Positions 33,702 to 41,654 of a stretch of DNA of 64,000 nt are shown here, one piece after another. Made by a program: the position numbers and the translations under genes. Each line of letters starts with the position of its first letter. Position 1 is the first letter of the stretch. The stretch covers positions 434,001 through 498,000 of the forward strand of contig NZ_JAFCJE010000005.1 of assembly GCF_018131185.1 (NCBI RefSeq), in the 5' to 3' direction. This stretch comes from Bradyrhizobium diazoefficiens. Its GTDB lineage: Bacteria > Pseudomonadota > Alphaproteobacteria > Rhizobiales > Xanthobacteraceae. Below the pieces are notes generated by a model. It searched no databases, was not told the origin of the DNA, and saw nothing but the letters and a program-made list of their open reading frames with translations.

Positions 33702-34580
33702 CTATGATCTCGCCGGTCTCGTCTTGCTCAGGCGCTGGGAGAGGCTGACCAGCCACGACGTCTCCTCGCGCACCAGGCGGAAGCCGAGATTGGCGGGCGG
33801 CACGCCTTGGGCGCAGCCCCCGGCGCGGGCATCGCGGATGAAATCGGTGACATAGGCGCGGTGGGCACCTTCGACGATGCGCACGCCGCAATTCACAGTC
33901 GGACGGATCGCATTGCCTGAAGCGTCGACCCGCGACCGCACGAAGCAGGTCGAGGTCCACTCCCAGACGTTGCCGGCGAGATCTTCGACGCCGTGCTCGT
34001 TCGGGCCGAACTTGCCGAACGGGTACGCCGTGGTGTCCGAGAGGTCTCGTTCGGATTCGCGTTCATAGCGGCTGATCCAGCGCTTCGAAGGATCGTCCGC
34101 GTCGACCGGCACGCCGTCATCCCTAAACCTGGTGCCCGCCGCAAAGGCCCATTCCTCGTCGCTCGGCAGGCGGTAATGGTGGCCCGTCTTGCGCGACAGC
34201 CAGCCCGCATAGGCCTCGGCATCGTGCCAGCTCACCTGCACCGCGGGGCGATCAGCGGCGATCGCCACGTCGCGATCCAGCGCGGGGCAGGCGCCATCCC
34301 GCACGCAAAGCTGATAGCTGGACGACGAGACCTGGTTTCGCATGATGTGCAGTGGCCGGTCGATCCGCAGCGCGCGTAGCGGCGCTTCCGCCTGCTGCCC
34401 GCCGCGCGTGAAATCACCGGCCTCGCGATAGGACAGGCTGCCCGGCGCGACCCTGACGATCGCAGGCTCAGCCGCCGTGTCGTGGACAGCCATGTTCGCG
34501 ACCAGTGGCGCCACCGCGATCGGCCCTGCAAGTCCGGCGACGCAAGCGAGTGCCAGTTTGAGCTTGAACGCGATCAGCAT
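33702..34580 (-). CDS. nirV: NirV, formylglycine-generating-enzyme-family protein
   Basis: A 292-residue exported SUMF1/FGE-like protein. A signal peptide (about residues 1-25) precedes a conserved core: YRLPSDEEWAFAAGTRFRDD, AVQVSWHDAEAYAGWLSRKT, then HGVEDLAGNVWEWTSTCF. These are the hallmarks of the FGE-sulfatase domain. NirV is encoded next to nirK in many denitrifiers and is thought to help mature or assist copper nitrite reductase; the exact job is unknown. Start: ATG 34580 with GGGGA upstream; ATG 34586 is possible. A strong terminator lies between nirK and nirV. Confidence 0.88.
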   Translation of the reverse strand: MLIAFKLKLALACVAGLAGPIAVAPLVANMAVHDTAAEPAIVRVAPGSLSYREAGDFTRGGQQAEAPLRALRIDRPLHIMRNQVSSSSYQLCVRDGACPALDRDVAIAADRPAVQVSWHDAEAYAGWLSRKTGHHYRLPSDEEWAFAAGTRFRDDGVPVDADDPSKRWISRYERESERDLSDTTAYPFGKFGPNEHGVEDLAGNVWEWTSTCFVRSRVDASGNAIRPTVNCGVRIVEGAHRAYVTDFIRDARAGGCAQGVPPANLGFRLVREETSWLVSLSQRLSKTRPARS

Positions 34581-34594
34581 GGTCATTCCCCGAA

Positions 34595-34626
34595 GAAGAA
34601 AAAAGGGGCCGGTGGTGACCGGCCCC
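34595..34626 (-). terminator. intrinsic terminator between nirK and nirV
   Basis: On the minus strand GGGGCCGGT pairs perfectly with ACCGGCCCC (34605-34613 with 34618-34626, 4-base loop). It is followed by CTTTTTTCTTCTTC, the classic stem plus T-tract. It starts 10 bases after the nirK stop and ends 15 bases before the nirV start. Read-through would therefore set the amount of nirV. Confidence 0.85.
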
Positions 34627-34635
34627 TCATTGCGT

Positions 34636-35733
34636 CTAGTTGGTTTTGGGAGCCGGTATTTCGGAAGGCGCCTTCACCTGGGTCATCAGATCGTCGTTCC
34701 ACTTGCCTTCGACCTTGAAGTGCGCGGTGGCGCCGAGATTCGCGGCCTCGATCAGGTTATGCGTGACATAGGCGTAGATGCCGGGCTGCAGGAACTTGTA
34801 CAGCGCAGCTCCCGCCGAGCCGCCGCGGATGAACCAGGTTTCGAGCCCGACTTCAGGTGCATTGCCGAACTTGCCGGTCTCCCAGACATAGTCGCCATGA
34901 CCGCCGATCAGATGCGGACGGCTGTCGCGATTGGCCTGCGAATGCACGATCAGCACGTTCTCGCCGACCTTGGCAGTCAGTGCGTTCTTGCCGGTCAGCG
35001 CGCCGACCTTGCCGTTGAACACGACGTGCGTGGGAATCAGCTTCTTCATCACCTCTTCGGTCTCGGTGTAGGCTTCGCCCGGCGAATCGTAGGACTTGAA
35101 ATTGCCCTTCTCGTCGCGCGGCACATACATGTCCTGCTCGCCGACATAGTAGACCTTGTCGTACTTCAGCGCGTGGCCCTTGCCGTCGTTGAGGCCCTCG
35201 CGCGGCAGCACCATCACCGCGCCGTTCATGCCGGAAACGACGTGCCAGGGGATCATCGGGCCGCCCGGGGCGCAGTGATAGACAAACACGCCGGTCTTGG
35301 TCGCCTTCCAGCGCAGCACCACCTCCTCGCCGGGATTGATCAGCGTGAGCTCGCCGCCGCCGAGGGCGCCGGTTGCGGAATGGAAGTCGATGTTGTGCGG
35401 CATGGTGTTGGTCGCGGGATTGACCAGCGTCAGCTCGACGTAGTCACCCTCGTGTACGACCATGAGCGGTCCCGGCATCGAGCCGTTGAACGTCATCGCC
35501 TGGAACGTGGTGCCCTTGTCGTCGATGACGACCTTCTTCTCCTCGACCGTCATCTTGAACTCGACGATCTTGGGGCCCTGCGTCGTGGCCTGCTCGTGCG
35601 CGTGCACGAAGGGCGGAGCGACCAGCTCCACCTTCTGCCGCGGCAGCTTGAGGTCGCTGGCGGCGAAAGCCGGAGCCGCCAACATCAAGGCGGTCGCGGC
35701 GGCGCTGATCAATGCGGCTCTGCGGGTGAACAT
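34636..35733 (-). CDS. nirK: copper-containing nitrite reductase
   Basis: A 365-residue periplasmic enzyme that reduces nitrite to nitric oxide. The Tat-like signal peptide FTRRAALISAAATALMLAA exports it. Copper sites are complete. MPHNIDFH supplies the type 1 His, the active-site Asp and a type 2 His. VYHCAPGGPMIPWHVVSGM supplies the type 2 His, type 1 Cys, type 1 His and Met. The C-terminal His is in YVTHNLIE. Two cupredoxin domains and the length fit the family. ATG 35733 is chosen with GAAGG upstream, ATG 35742 being the alternative. It is followed by a terminator and nirV. Confidence 0.96.
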   Translation of the reverse strand: MFTRRAALISAAATALMLAAPAFAASDLKLPRQKVELVAPPFVHAHEQATTQGPKIVEFKMTVEEKKVVIDDKGTTFQAMTFNGSMPGPLMVVHEGDYVELTLVNPATNTMPHNIDFHSATGALGGGELTLINPGEEVVLRWKATKTGVFVYHCAPGGPMIPWHVVSGMNGAVMVLPREGLNDGKGHALKYDKVYYVGEQDMYVPRDEKGNFKSYDSPGEAYTETEEVMKKLIPTHVVFNGKVGALTGKNALTAKVGENVLIVHSQANRDSRPHLIGGHGDYVWETGKFGNAPEVGLETWFIRGGSAGAALYKFLQPGIYAYVTHNLIEAANLGATAHFKVEGKWNDDLMTQVKAPSEIPAPKTN

Positions 35734-36111
35734 CGGAAGCATCCTTCATGTGAAAAGGTTTTGATGACGGATGCAGTGTGCGCCTGTTACGGCAAGAGTG
35801 TTTGCGCTGCGACAAGCTATTGCCGGATTCACCTTCTCGACAGCTCGAGCGTCTCAACAGAGCAGGATAGGTGCTGTCACGTTGATTGCCGGGCGCGAGC
35901 ACAACCGTATCAGCGCTCGGCGCAATTCGTTTGCATCTTCGGGTTGGATTTCGACCGGAGCGGCGCGCCGACGAGGTCCGAGGATGTTCGCTGCGGCTGT
36001 TTCGGCATGGAGATGATTGGACAATCTCTCGCTTCGGATACCACTGCGGGCGCGGCCGTCGTCGCCCTTCCGGAGCCTTGTGCGCCGACCGGAGCCTTCG
36101 CGAATTCGCGG
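35734..36111. other. 378-base gap with the nirK promoter
   Basis: Besides the FixK/NnrR-like box at 35802-35815, no gene is supported here. GCG-rich frames in this stretch are unlike coding DNA of the window and have no family matches. A CGCGAATTCGCG palindrome at about 36099-36110 follows the stop of the small membrane protein on the minus strand and may end its transcript. Confidence 0.4.
35802..35815. promoter_or_regulatory. FixK/NnrR-like box upstream of nirK
   Basis: TTGCGCTGCGACAA has the TTG-N8-CAA plan of the CRP/FNR family (FixK2 consensus TTG[A/C]-N6-[T/G]CAA; the last half-site base deviates). It lies 69-82 bases before the nirK ATG, a suitable place for an activator. The same variant, TTGCGCTNCNACAA, precedes the DUF1858 gene. 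Confidence 0.6.
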
Positions 36112-36300
36112 CTAGAAAAGTTGGATGGCGAGCCAGACCGCCAGCGACAGTGCGGCGAAGGCAGCGATAACGGCGGCCAGAGCGCGCGCGGCACCTGTCG
36201 AGGCCGGTGCGACCGGGGTCGGCCGGAAGTCGTCGAAACGCGGGATATGGCCGCGGATGTCGAGCAAGGAGAAGATCAGTTCGAGTGCGAGAAGCCTCAT
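36112..36300 (-). CDS. small single-pass membrane protein, hypothetical
   Basis: A 62-residue protein, MRLLALELIFSLLDIRGHIP at the start, with one strong hydrophobic segment near the C-terminus (about residues 42-61, ALAAVIAAFAALSLAVWLAI). Nothing identifies its function. Support for being real is positional: it is divergent from hemN across two consensus FixK/NnrR boxes and close to nirK. Composition is less biased than the shadow frames nearby. It could be a membrane partner in denitrification. Confidence 0.5.
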   Translation of the reverse strand: MRLLALELIFSLLDIRGHIPRFDDFRPTPVAPASTGAARALAAVIAAFAALSLAVWLAIQLF

Positions 36301-36362
36301 GGGCAAACGCTCCGGATGCCGTGCGAATTGCCTCAGTCTGGCCCGGAACCGGCCGCTGCGCT

Positions 36363-36376
36363 TTGCGCGAGCGCAA
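36363..36376. promoter_or_regulatory. FixK/NnrR box 1 upstream of hemN
   Basis: TTGCGCGAGCGCAA fits TTG[A/C]-N6-[T/G]CAA exactly, and is almost fully palindromic. It is one of a tandem pair in the divergent gap between the small membrane protein and hemN; the copies start 38 bases apart. Confidence 0.75.
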
Positions 36377-36400
36377 CGTCCGCGGTCCTCCCGGCCGACT

Positions 36401-36414
36401 TTGCGCGAGCGCAA
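36401..36414. promoter_or_regulatory. FixK/NnrR box 2 upstream of hemN
   Basis: An identical copy of TTGCGCGAGCGCAA, ending 90 bases before the hemN ATG. In Bradyrhizobium, hemN genes are known FixK2 targets under low oxygen, which fits. The two copies may separately serve hemN and the divergent small gene. Confidence 0.78.
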
Positions 36415-36503
36415 GGTCGCCTCCGCGGATGCGGGGTATTGGAGTGTATTCCGTGATTTGCCGTGACGACTGCACACGGCAGAAATTTACGAATGGGTAA
36501 GAC

Positions 36504-37856
36504 ATGAGAGCTGATCTTGCGGCGAGCTACGGCGAGGAGCGATTGCCGCGCTACACGAGCTATCCGACCGCGCCGCATTTCTCGCCGGCGATCGGAGAAG
36601 GCGCCTATGCCCGGTGGCTGGCGGAGCTGCCGGCGGGCGGCAGCGCGTCACTCTATCTCCACGTGCCGTTCTGCCGCGAGATGTGCTGGTATTGCGGTTG
36701 TCATACCCAGATCGTCCGCCGCGACGAACTCATCGCCGGCTATCAGCGGACGCTGCGCAACGAGATCGCCCTGACCGCCGAAACCATCGGCCGCCGTATC
36801 AAGGTGGAGCACATTCATTTCGGAGGCGGTACGCCGACGATCATGGCGCCGGAGGCTTTCGCCGAGTTGATGGCGACGATGCGCCAGAAGTTCTTCGTGC
36901 TGCCCTCCGCCGAGATCGCGGTCGAGATCGATCCCCGCACATTGACGGCCGACATGGTCGAGGCGATGCGGCTTTCCGGCGTCAACCGCGCGAGCCTTGG
37001 CGTGCAGAGCTTCGATCCCGTGGTGCAGCGGGCGATCAACCGCGTGCAGAGCTACGAGCAGACGGCGTCCGTGGTCGACATGCTCCGGCGCGCCGGCATC
37101 GGGGGGCTCAATTTCGATCTGATCTACGGGTTGCCGCACCAGACCGTCGCGTCGTGCCTTGATACCGTTCGGCGCAGCCTCGCGCTCGCCCCCGACCGCT
37201 TCTCCGTGTTCGGCTATGCTCATGTGCCGGATTTCAAGAAGCACCAGCGCATGATCAACGAGGGCGTGCTGCCTGACGGCCTTGCTCGCCACGACCAGGC
37301 CTGCGCGATCGCCAACGCGTTGAAGGAGGCCGGCTACGTGCAGATCGGGCTCGATCATTTCGCACGGCCCGGCGATGCCATGGCCGTGGCCTTGGAGGAG
37401 CGGACACTGCGGCGCAATTTTCAGGGCTACACCACCGACAAGGGTGAAGTCTTGCTCGGTTTCGGTGCGAGCGCGATTGGCCATCTGCCGCAGGGTTACG
37501 TCCAGAACGAGGTGCAGATCGGTGCCTATGCGCAGAACATCGCCGCCGGCCGTCTCGCCACCGCGAAGGGCTATGGGCTGACCGACGACGACCGGCTGCG
37601 CGCCGACATCATCGAACGGATCATGTGCGACTTCAGTGCCGACCTCGGTGACATCTGCGCGCGCCACGGCGCGGAGGCGGGAGCGATGCTGAACTCGGCG
37701 GCGCGTCTGAAACCGCTGATCTCCGACGGCGTCGTCAGGCTGGAAGGCAATCGCCTCGCGGTCGCAAATGACTCGCGCTTCCTGGTTCGCAGCGTCGCCG
37801 CGGCGTTCGACGCGCATCTCAATCCGGCAAAGCAGCTGCATAGTAGGGCGGTCTAG
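36504..37856 (+). CDS. hemN: oxygen-independent coproporphyrinogen III oxidase
   Basis: A 450-residue radical-SAM enzyme that makes protoporphyrinogen IX without oxygen. The [4Fe-4S] motif is CREMCWYCGC (CX3CX2CXC), around residues 54-63. HIHFGGGTPTIMAPEAF, IEIDPRTLTADMVEAM and FDLIYGLPHQTV are further HemN blocks; the C-terminal domain YVQIGLDHFARPGDAM is also typical. It is expressed under oxygen limitation, supplying haem for denitrification and respiration. Two FixK/NnrR boxes lie upstream. Confidence 0.95.
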   Translation: MRADLAASYGEERLPRYTSYPTAPHFSPAIGEGAYARWLAELPAGGSASLYLHVPFCREMCWYCGCHTQIVRRDELIAGYQRTLRNEIALTAETIGRRIKVEHIHFGGGTPTIMAPEAFAELMATMRQKFFVLPSAEIAVEIDPRTLTADMVEAMRLSGVNRASLGVQSFDPVVQRAINRVQSYEQTASVVDMLRRAGIGGLNFDLIYGLPHQTVASCLDTVRRSLALAPDRFSVFGYAHVPDFKKHQRMINEGVLPDGLARHDQACAIANALKEAGYVQIGLDHFARPGDAMAVALEERTLRRNFQGYTTDKGEVLLGFGASAIGHLPQGYVQNEVQIGAYAQNIAAGRLATAKGYGLTDDDRLRADIIERIMCDFSADLGDICARHGAEAGAMLNSAARLKPLISDGVVRLEGNRLAVANDSRFLVRSVAAAFDAHLNPAKQLHSRAV

Positions 37857-37859
37857 CCG

Positions 37860-37985
37860 GTCATTCCGGGGCGCGCGCAGCGCGAGCTATGATGCGCAAT
37901 TGCGTATCTGAGAATCCACTTCTGTGCGTCATCCGCCGGCCGATGGATTTCCGGGTTCGCGCCAAGAGGCGCGCCCCGGAATGAC
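37860..37985. repeat. 126-base element with 17-base inverted ends
   Basis: GTCATTCCGGGGCGCGC at 37860-37876 and its exact complement at 37969-37985 bound a G+C-rich element between hemN and the DUF1858 gene. Internal CCGGGTTCGCGCCAAGAGG and GCGCGCAGCGCGAGC are semi-palindromic. I recall similar elements being very frequent in Bradyrhizobium intergenic DNA; the copy number cannot be checked here. No transposase. Confidence 0.85.
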
Positions 37986-37992
37986 AACCAGC

Positions 37993-38006
37993 TTGCGCTT
38001 CCACAA
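37993..38006. promoter_or_regulatory. FixK/NnrR-like box upstream of the DUF1858 gene
   Basis: TTGCGCTTCCACAA (TTG-N8-CAA) lies 49-62 bases before the DUF1858 start. Its shape TTGCGCTNCNACAA is shared with the box before nirK. It sits directly after the inverted-repeat element. Confidence 0.5.
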
Positions 38007-38054
38007 AGAAACTTCGCTCCCCTCCGCTATCGTCTTATCGGAACGGAGTTGTCC

Positions 38055-38252
38055 ATGTCTTTTGGATCCGACGATCTGGTCGATGACATCATGCGTACGG
38101 CGCCGCACACGATCCGCGTATTTCTGGCCTTCAGGATGGCTTGTGTCGGTTGCCCGATAGCAACCTTCCACACGGTGGATGACGCCTGCCGCGAGCATGG
38201 CATCGACCGCGAGAAGTTCCTCGCCGCGTTGTACGATTGCGTGCCGGCGTGA
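38055..38252 (+). CDS. DUF1858 domain protein
   Basis: A 65-residue protein starting MSFGSDDLVDDIMRTAPHTI and containing MACVGCPIATFHTVDDAC, with Cys pairs (C-x-x-C) typical of DUF1858. The domain also occurs fused to disulfide or redox proteins, and a redox or metal role is likely but unproven. The C-terminus KFLAALYDCVPA has one more Cys. Position between hemN and nnrR and its upstream box suggest a place in the denitrification/NO response. An ATG at 38055 with CGGAG upstream is chosen. Confidence 0.8.
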   Translation: MSFGSDDLVDDIMRTAPHTIRVFLAFRMACVGCPIATFHTVDDACREHGIDREKFLAALYDCVPA

Positions 38253-38289
38253 AGTGGTCCGGACTTCGCGCGGGCGCGCGCGGAGTCCC

Positions 38290-38333
38290 GGGTGAGGGAG
38301 GGCTTTCGCCGTAAGCGGAAGCGCCCCTCACCC
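38290..38333. terminator. hairpin between DUF1858 gene and nnrR
   Basis: GGGTGAGGG (38290-38298) pairs with CCCTCACCC (38325-38333), enclosing a second imperfect stem GCTTTCGC / GCGGAAGC. It lies between two convergent genes and is a candidate bidirectional terminator without a clear T-tract. Confidence 0.5.
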
Positions 38334-38363
38334 CTATCCTTGGCGGAGACGTTCCGGGGCGGC

Positions 38364-39074
38364 TCACGCCGGCCGGCTGTCGGCGTTCCGCTCTGCCAGC
38401 ACGACGATCCCGTGCGGGTCGCGCAGGATGATGCGCTGGCGTCCGCTCTCGACGAGGCCCTGGCTTTCCCAGCCGCTGAGGATGCGGCTGACGGTGTGCA
38501 GCGTGGTGCCGGTCATCTGCGCGATGTCCTGGCGGCTGATTGGGAAATCGATCTCGATGCCGTGGTCGAGCTTCTTGCCGGACTGCTTGGCGAGGCGCAG
38601 CAGCGCATGGGCGATGCGCTGCTCGACTTGCTGGGTCGACATTTCCAGGATGCGGGTGTGGCTCTCCTGGAGGCGCGTGCCCACGGTCTGGAGCGTGTTG
38701 GCGGCAAGCGAGGGAAACCGCTCGACCAGCCGTGGCCAGGCCGAAGTCGGCCAGATCAGCACCACGCTGTCGTCGACCGCGATCGCGGTCGCCGGATATC
38801 GCGCGGCACCGATCGCCATGGCCAGCCCAAAGGTTTCGCCGGGCGCGACATAGCGTACCACGATCTGCTCGCCGGTCGGCGTGGTCTTGGCCGCGCGGAC
38901 ATGGCCGTGCAGCAGCAGGAAGAAGGACTGTGCGTCCGCGCCCTGCTCGAAGATGGCGCTGTTCTTGGGATAACGCGCCGAGCGGGCCTCACGCAGGATT
39001 TCGTCCAGGGCTTCCGGCGTGACCCCGGCAAACAGCGGCAAATGCGCAACCAGCGATGTGTCGACCTTGGCCAT
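38364..39074 (-). CDS. nnrR: Crp/Fnr family regulator NnrR
   Basis: A 236-residue CRP/FNR protein. The cyclic-nucleotide-like sensor domain (about 10-125) has GADAQSFFLLLHGHVRAAKT, and the winged-helix domain ends ISRQDIAQMTGTTLHTVSRI. The N-terminus has no Cys cluster, so this is an NnrR/DNR type rather than an iron-sulphur FNR. Such proteins respond to nitric oxide (through haem in DNR) and activate nir, nor and nnrS. It starts at ATG 39074 with a strong GGAGG site. It is divergent from nnrS with a consensus box between them. Confidence 0.88.
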   Translation of the reverse strand: MAKVDTSLVAHLPLFAGVTPEALDEILREARSARYPKNSAIFEQGADAQSFFLLLHGHVRAAKTTPTGEQIVVRYVAPGETFGLAMAIGAARYPATAIAVDDSVVLIWPTSAWPRLVERFPSLAANTLQTVGTRLQESHTRILEMSTQQVEQRIAHALLRLAKQSGKKLDHGIEIDFPISRQDIAQMTGTTLHTVSRILSGWESQGLVESGRQRIILRDPHGIVVLAERNADSRPA

Positions 39075-39126
39075 TCTGCCTCCTTGGCACCGGGGAGTGT
39101 GATGGCACCTGCGATCGTCCGATAGT

Positions 39127-39140
39127 TTGCGATAGCGCAA
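39127..39140. promoter_or_regulatory. FixK/NnrR box in the nnrR-nnrS divergent gap
   Basis: TTGCGATAGCGCAA matches TTG[A/C]-N6-[T/G]CAA exactly. It lies 53-66 bases upstream of nnrR and 65-78 bases upstream of nnrS, so one site could serve both, including autoregulation of nnrR. Confidence 0.8.
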
Positions 39141-39204
39141 AACGGGACCGCCGGGCGGCAGTATTTTTCCAGACAACGGTTTGAAATTTATTGGAGTTGA
39201 CCCC

Positions 39205-40416
39205 ATGGCTGGAGCCCGATCCCGCAACTTTCAGGGCTGGCCGCTGTTTGCGAACAGTTTTCGGCCCTTTTTCCTGTTCGCCGCGATCCAGGCGGGGCTG
39301 GCGATCCTGGCCTGGCTGCCGATGTTCTATGGCGAACTGTCGGTGAGTTCTGCATTCGCGCCGCGCGACTGGCACGTCCACGAGATGCTCTATGGCTTCC
39401 TGCCGGCGGTGATCACGGGGTTCCTGTTCACGGCCATTCCGAACTGGACCGGGCGGCTGCCGATCCAGGGCACCTCGCTGGGGGCGCTCTTGACCGTCTG
39501 GCTTGCGGGGCGTGTCGCGGTGACGTTGTCGGCCGATGTCGGCTGGGCGTTTGCACTGGTCGTCGACGCCGCCTTCCTGGCGCTGGTCGTCGCCGCCGCC
39601 GCGCGCGAGATCATCGCAGGCGGCAACTGGCGCAACCTGCCCGTCGTGGTGCTGGTGTCCGTTCTGCTCGCCGGCAATGTCGCTTTTCATATCGAGGCGC
39701 ATGACCAGGGCGCGGCCGATGTCAGCGTCCGCGTCGGCATCGGCGTCGTCGTGCTTCTGATCGCGCTGATCGGCGGCCGCATCATTCCGAGCTTCACCCG
39801 CAACTGGCTGGTCAAGTTCAATCCCGGTCGGCTCCCGGTGCCGTTCGGACGCTTCGACGGCGCGGTGATCGGATTGAGCGCGCTCGCGCTCATCTCGTGG
39901 GTCGCAGCACCGTTGAATGCCGTCACCGGTGTTCTGATGGCGCTGGTCGGCGGGCTGCATCTGGTGCGGCTTGCGCGCTGGGCCGGCGATCGCACTTTCC
40001 GCGAGCGGCTGCTCGTGATCCTGCATGTCGGATACGTCTTCGTGCCGTTCGGCTTCATTCTGCATGCCCTGGCTGTTTTCGGAACGCTGCCGCCAAGCGC
40101 CGGCATCCACGCCTGGATGGCGGGTGCGGCGGGAACCATGACGCTCGCCGTGATGACCCGCGCGAGTCTCGGCCATACCGGCCAGGCGTTGACGGCTTCG
40201 CCGGCGATCCAGGGAATCTATGCTGCGATCGTCGTCGGAGCTCTGGCGCGGGTCGCCGCCGTGGTGCTGCCCGCGCATAGCGATGTGCTGTTGCACGTCG
40301 CCGCCTGCGGCTGGCTCATCGCGTTCCTCGGATTTGCCGTCGCGTTCGGCCCGCTGCTTGCCGGCAGCCGGCGGCGTGCCCTCGCCACGATGGGCGTGCC
40401 CGTGCCGGCGCGCTGA
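39205..40416 (+). CDS. nnrS: NnrS family membrane protein
   Basis: A 403-residue integral membrane protein of about 12 hydrophobic segments. The NnrS start block NSFRPFFLFAAIQAGLAILA and the HVHEMLYGFLPAVITGFLFT motif with its His residues are diagnostic, as is GGRIIPSFTRNWL. NnrS is a haem- and copper-containing protein that eases nitric-oxide stress in denitrifiers. It starts at ATG 39205 (GGAG upstream), divergent from nnrR. It ends 2 bases before the stop of the convergent AraC gene. Confidence 0.93.
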   Translation: MAGARSRNFQGWPLFANSFRPFFLFAAIQAGLAILAWLPMFYGELSVSSAFAPRDWHVHEMLYGFLPAVITGFLFTAIPNWTGRLPIQGTSLGALLTVWLAGRVAVTLSADVGWAFALVVDAAFLALVVAAAAREIIAGGNWRNLPVVVLVSVLLAGNVAFHIEAHDQGAADVSVRVGIGVVVLLIALIGGRIIPSFTRNWLVKFNPGRLPVPFGRFDGAVIGLSALALISWVAAPLNAVTGVLMALVGGLHLVRLARWAGDRTFRERLLVILHVGYVFVPFGFILHALAVFGTLPPSAGIHAWMAGAAGTMTLAVMTRASLGHTGQALTASPAIQGIYAAIVVGALARVAAVVLPAHSDVLLHVAACGWLIAFLGFAVAFGPLLAGSRRRALATMGVPVPAR

Positions 40417-40418
40417 AC

Positions 40419-41450
40419 TCAGGCTGCGGTCGCCGAGTGCGCATCGGGCGGCGCTGGCCGCACGCCCTTGCGCCAGTCGGTGATGGTGCAGCCGAATCGA
40501 CCGCGGAACCAGCGCGCCATGGCGCTCTGCGCGGAGAAACCAAGCTGCACCGCGATGTCGGCCAGCGGCCGGTCGGGGTCGTCGATCAGTTGGGTCACGA
40601 GACCCGCGCGTTGCGCATCCAGGATGGCCGAGAAACTGGTGCCCGAAGCGGCGAGATGGCGGTGGATGGTGCGGCGGGTGCAGGCCAGATGCTCGGCGAC
40701 GCGCTCGACCGTGCAGTCGCCGCCGGCGAGCAGAGTCCGCACGACCTCGTCGACCTTCCCCTCCCAACTCGCGGGCCGTGACTCGATCGCCTCGATCCGC
40801 TTGCGCAGATAAGTCGCAATCAGCGGATGCGCGCTCGGGATCCGGCGCTCCATGTCGTGCGCCGGCAGCAGGATCGCATCGTCCTCGGCGTTGAAGGTGA
40901 CGCGGCAGCCGAAGAAGTCGCGATAGCGCTTGCGATCACGCGGCGGCGGATAATGCAGGTGAACCTCCTGCGGCCGCCAGTCATGCCCGTACAGCGACTG
41001 GATGATGCGGTGGACGCTGCCGAGCGCCATGTCGATCGACTGACGCGGCGCGATCGGCTGACGACCGCGCAGGTGCAGCGTGACGGTCACGGTCTGCTTG
41101 CCGCGCGCGACCTCCAGCCGCATGCCGTCATGATGGATATGGATGAAGCGCGAGAACGCCTCGATTGCCTCGCCGACGGTCGCCTGTTCGCGCACGATCA
41201 GGCCGACCGCACCGAAATTGGTCAGGCCGCCGCGCTCGGCGAGACGCAAGCCGAAATCCTCGGCGCCGGACGCCTGTGCCGACAATTCGAGCAGACGGCG
41301 CAGGCCGGCGACGGCAATGGGGGTGTCTGGCTTGTCGAGGCAGGCCAGCGGCAGCTTGGCCTTGCGCATCATCTGTTTGGGATCGAGCCCGACCGACCGG
41401 GCGATCTCCGGGTAATAGCTCAAGCCTGCGCTGCGAACGAGGTCGGTCAT
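40419..41450 (-). CDS. AraC family transcriptional regulator
   Basis: A 343-residue regulator. The first ~180 residues are an arabinose-binding-like N-terminal domain (AraC-bd type: VGLDPKQMMRKAKLPLACLD and HIHHDGMRLEVARG). The C-terminal two-helix-turn-helix domain contains TVERVAEHLACTRRTIHRHL and LADIAVQLGFSAQSAMARWF, the second being the well-conserved AraC motif. Effector and target are unknown. It is convergent with nnrS, 2 bases from its stop, and divergent from the FixJ-like regulator 205 bases away, which it may influence. Confidence 0.88.
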   Translation of the reverse strand: MTDLVRSAGLSYYPEIARSVGLDPKQMMRKAKLPLACLDKPDTPIAVAGLRRLLELSAQASGAEDFGLRLAERGGLTNFGAVGLIVREQATVGEAIEAFSRFIHIHHDGMRLEVARGKQTVTVTLHLRGRQPIAPRQSIDMALGSVHRIIQSLYGHDWRPQEVHLHYPPPRDRKRYRDFFGCRVTFNAEDDAILLPAHDMERRIPSAHPLIATYLRKRIEAIESRPASWEGKVDEVVRTLLAGGDCTVERVAEHLACTRRTIHRHLAASGTSFSAILDAQRAGLVTQLIDDPDRPLADIAVQLGFSAQSAMARWFRGRFGCTITDWRKGVRPAPPDAHSATAA

Positions 41451-41654
41451 GCGAACCGTTCCTGCCAGCCATTCCCGCAGATGTCCCGAAATGTAAAGTT
41501 TCTGTCTCCATCCGTCAAATCAAGGAACCGGGCCGAACATACATAAGGGAAACCGAAGCACTGGCGTGAATGCCGTGCTCACGACGGCGCGGCTGGGCGA
41601 CGGGGCCCGCTGCCGTCTCGGGCCATTTGACCAAGACATTGCTGGATCGGGACT

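Noticed and set aside
34477..36456. A 659-codon plus-strand frame across nirK and its promoter.
   Set aside because: It is antisense to nirK for most of its length and continues through the promoter region; no domain is visible.
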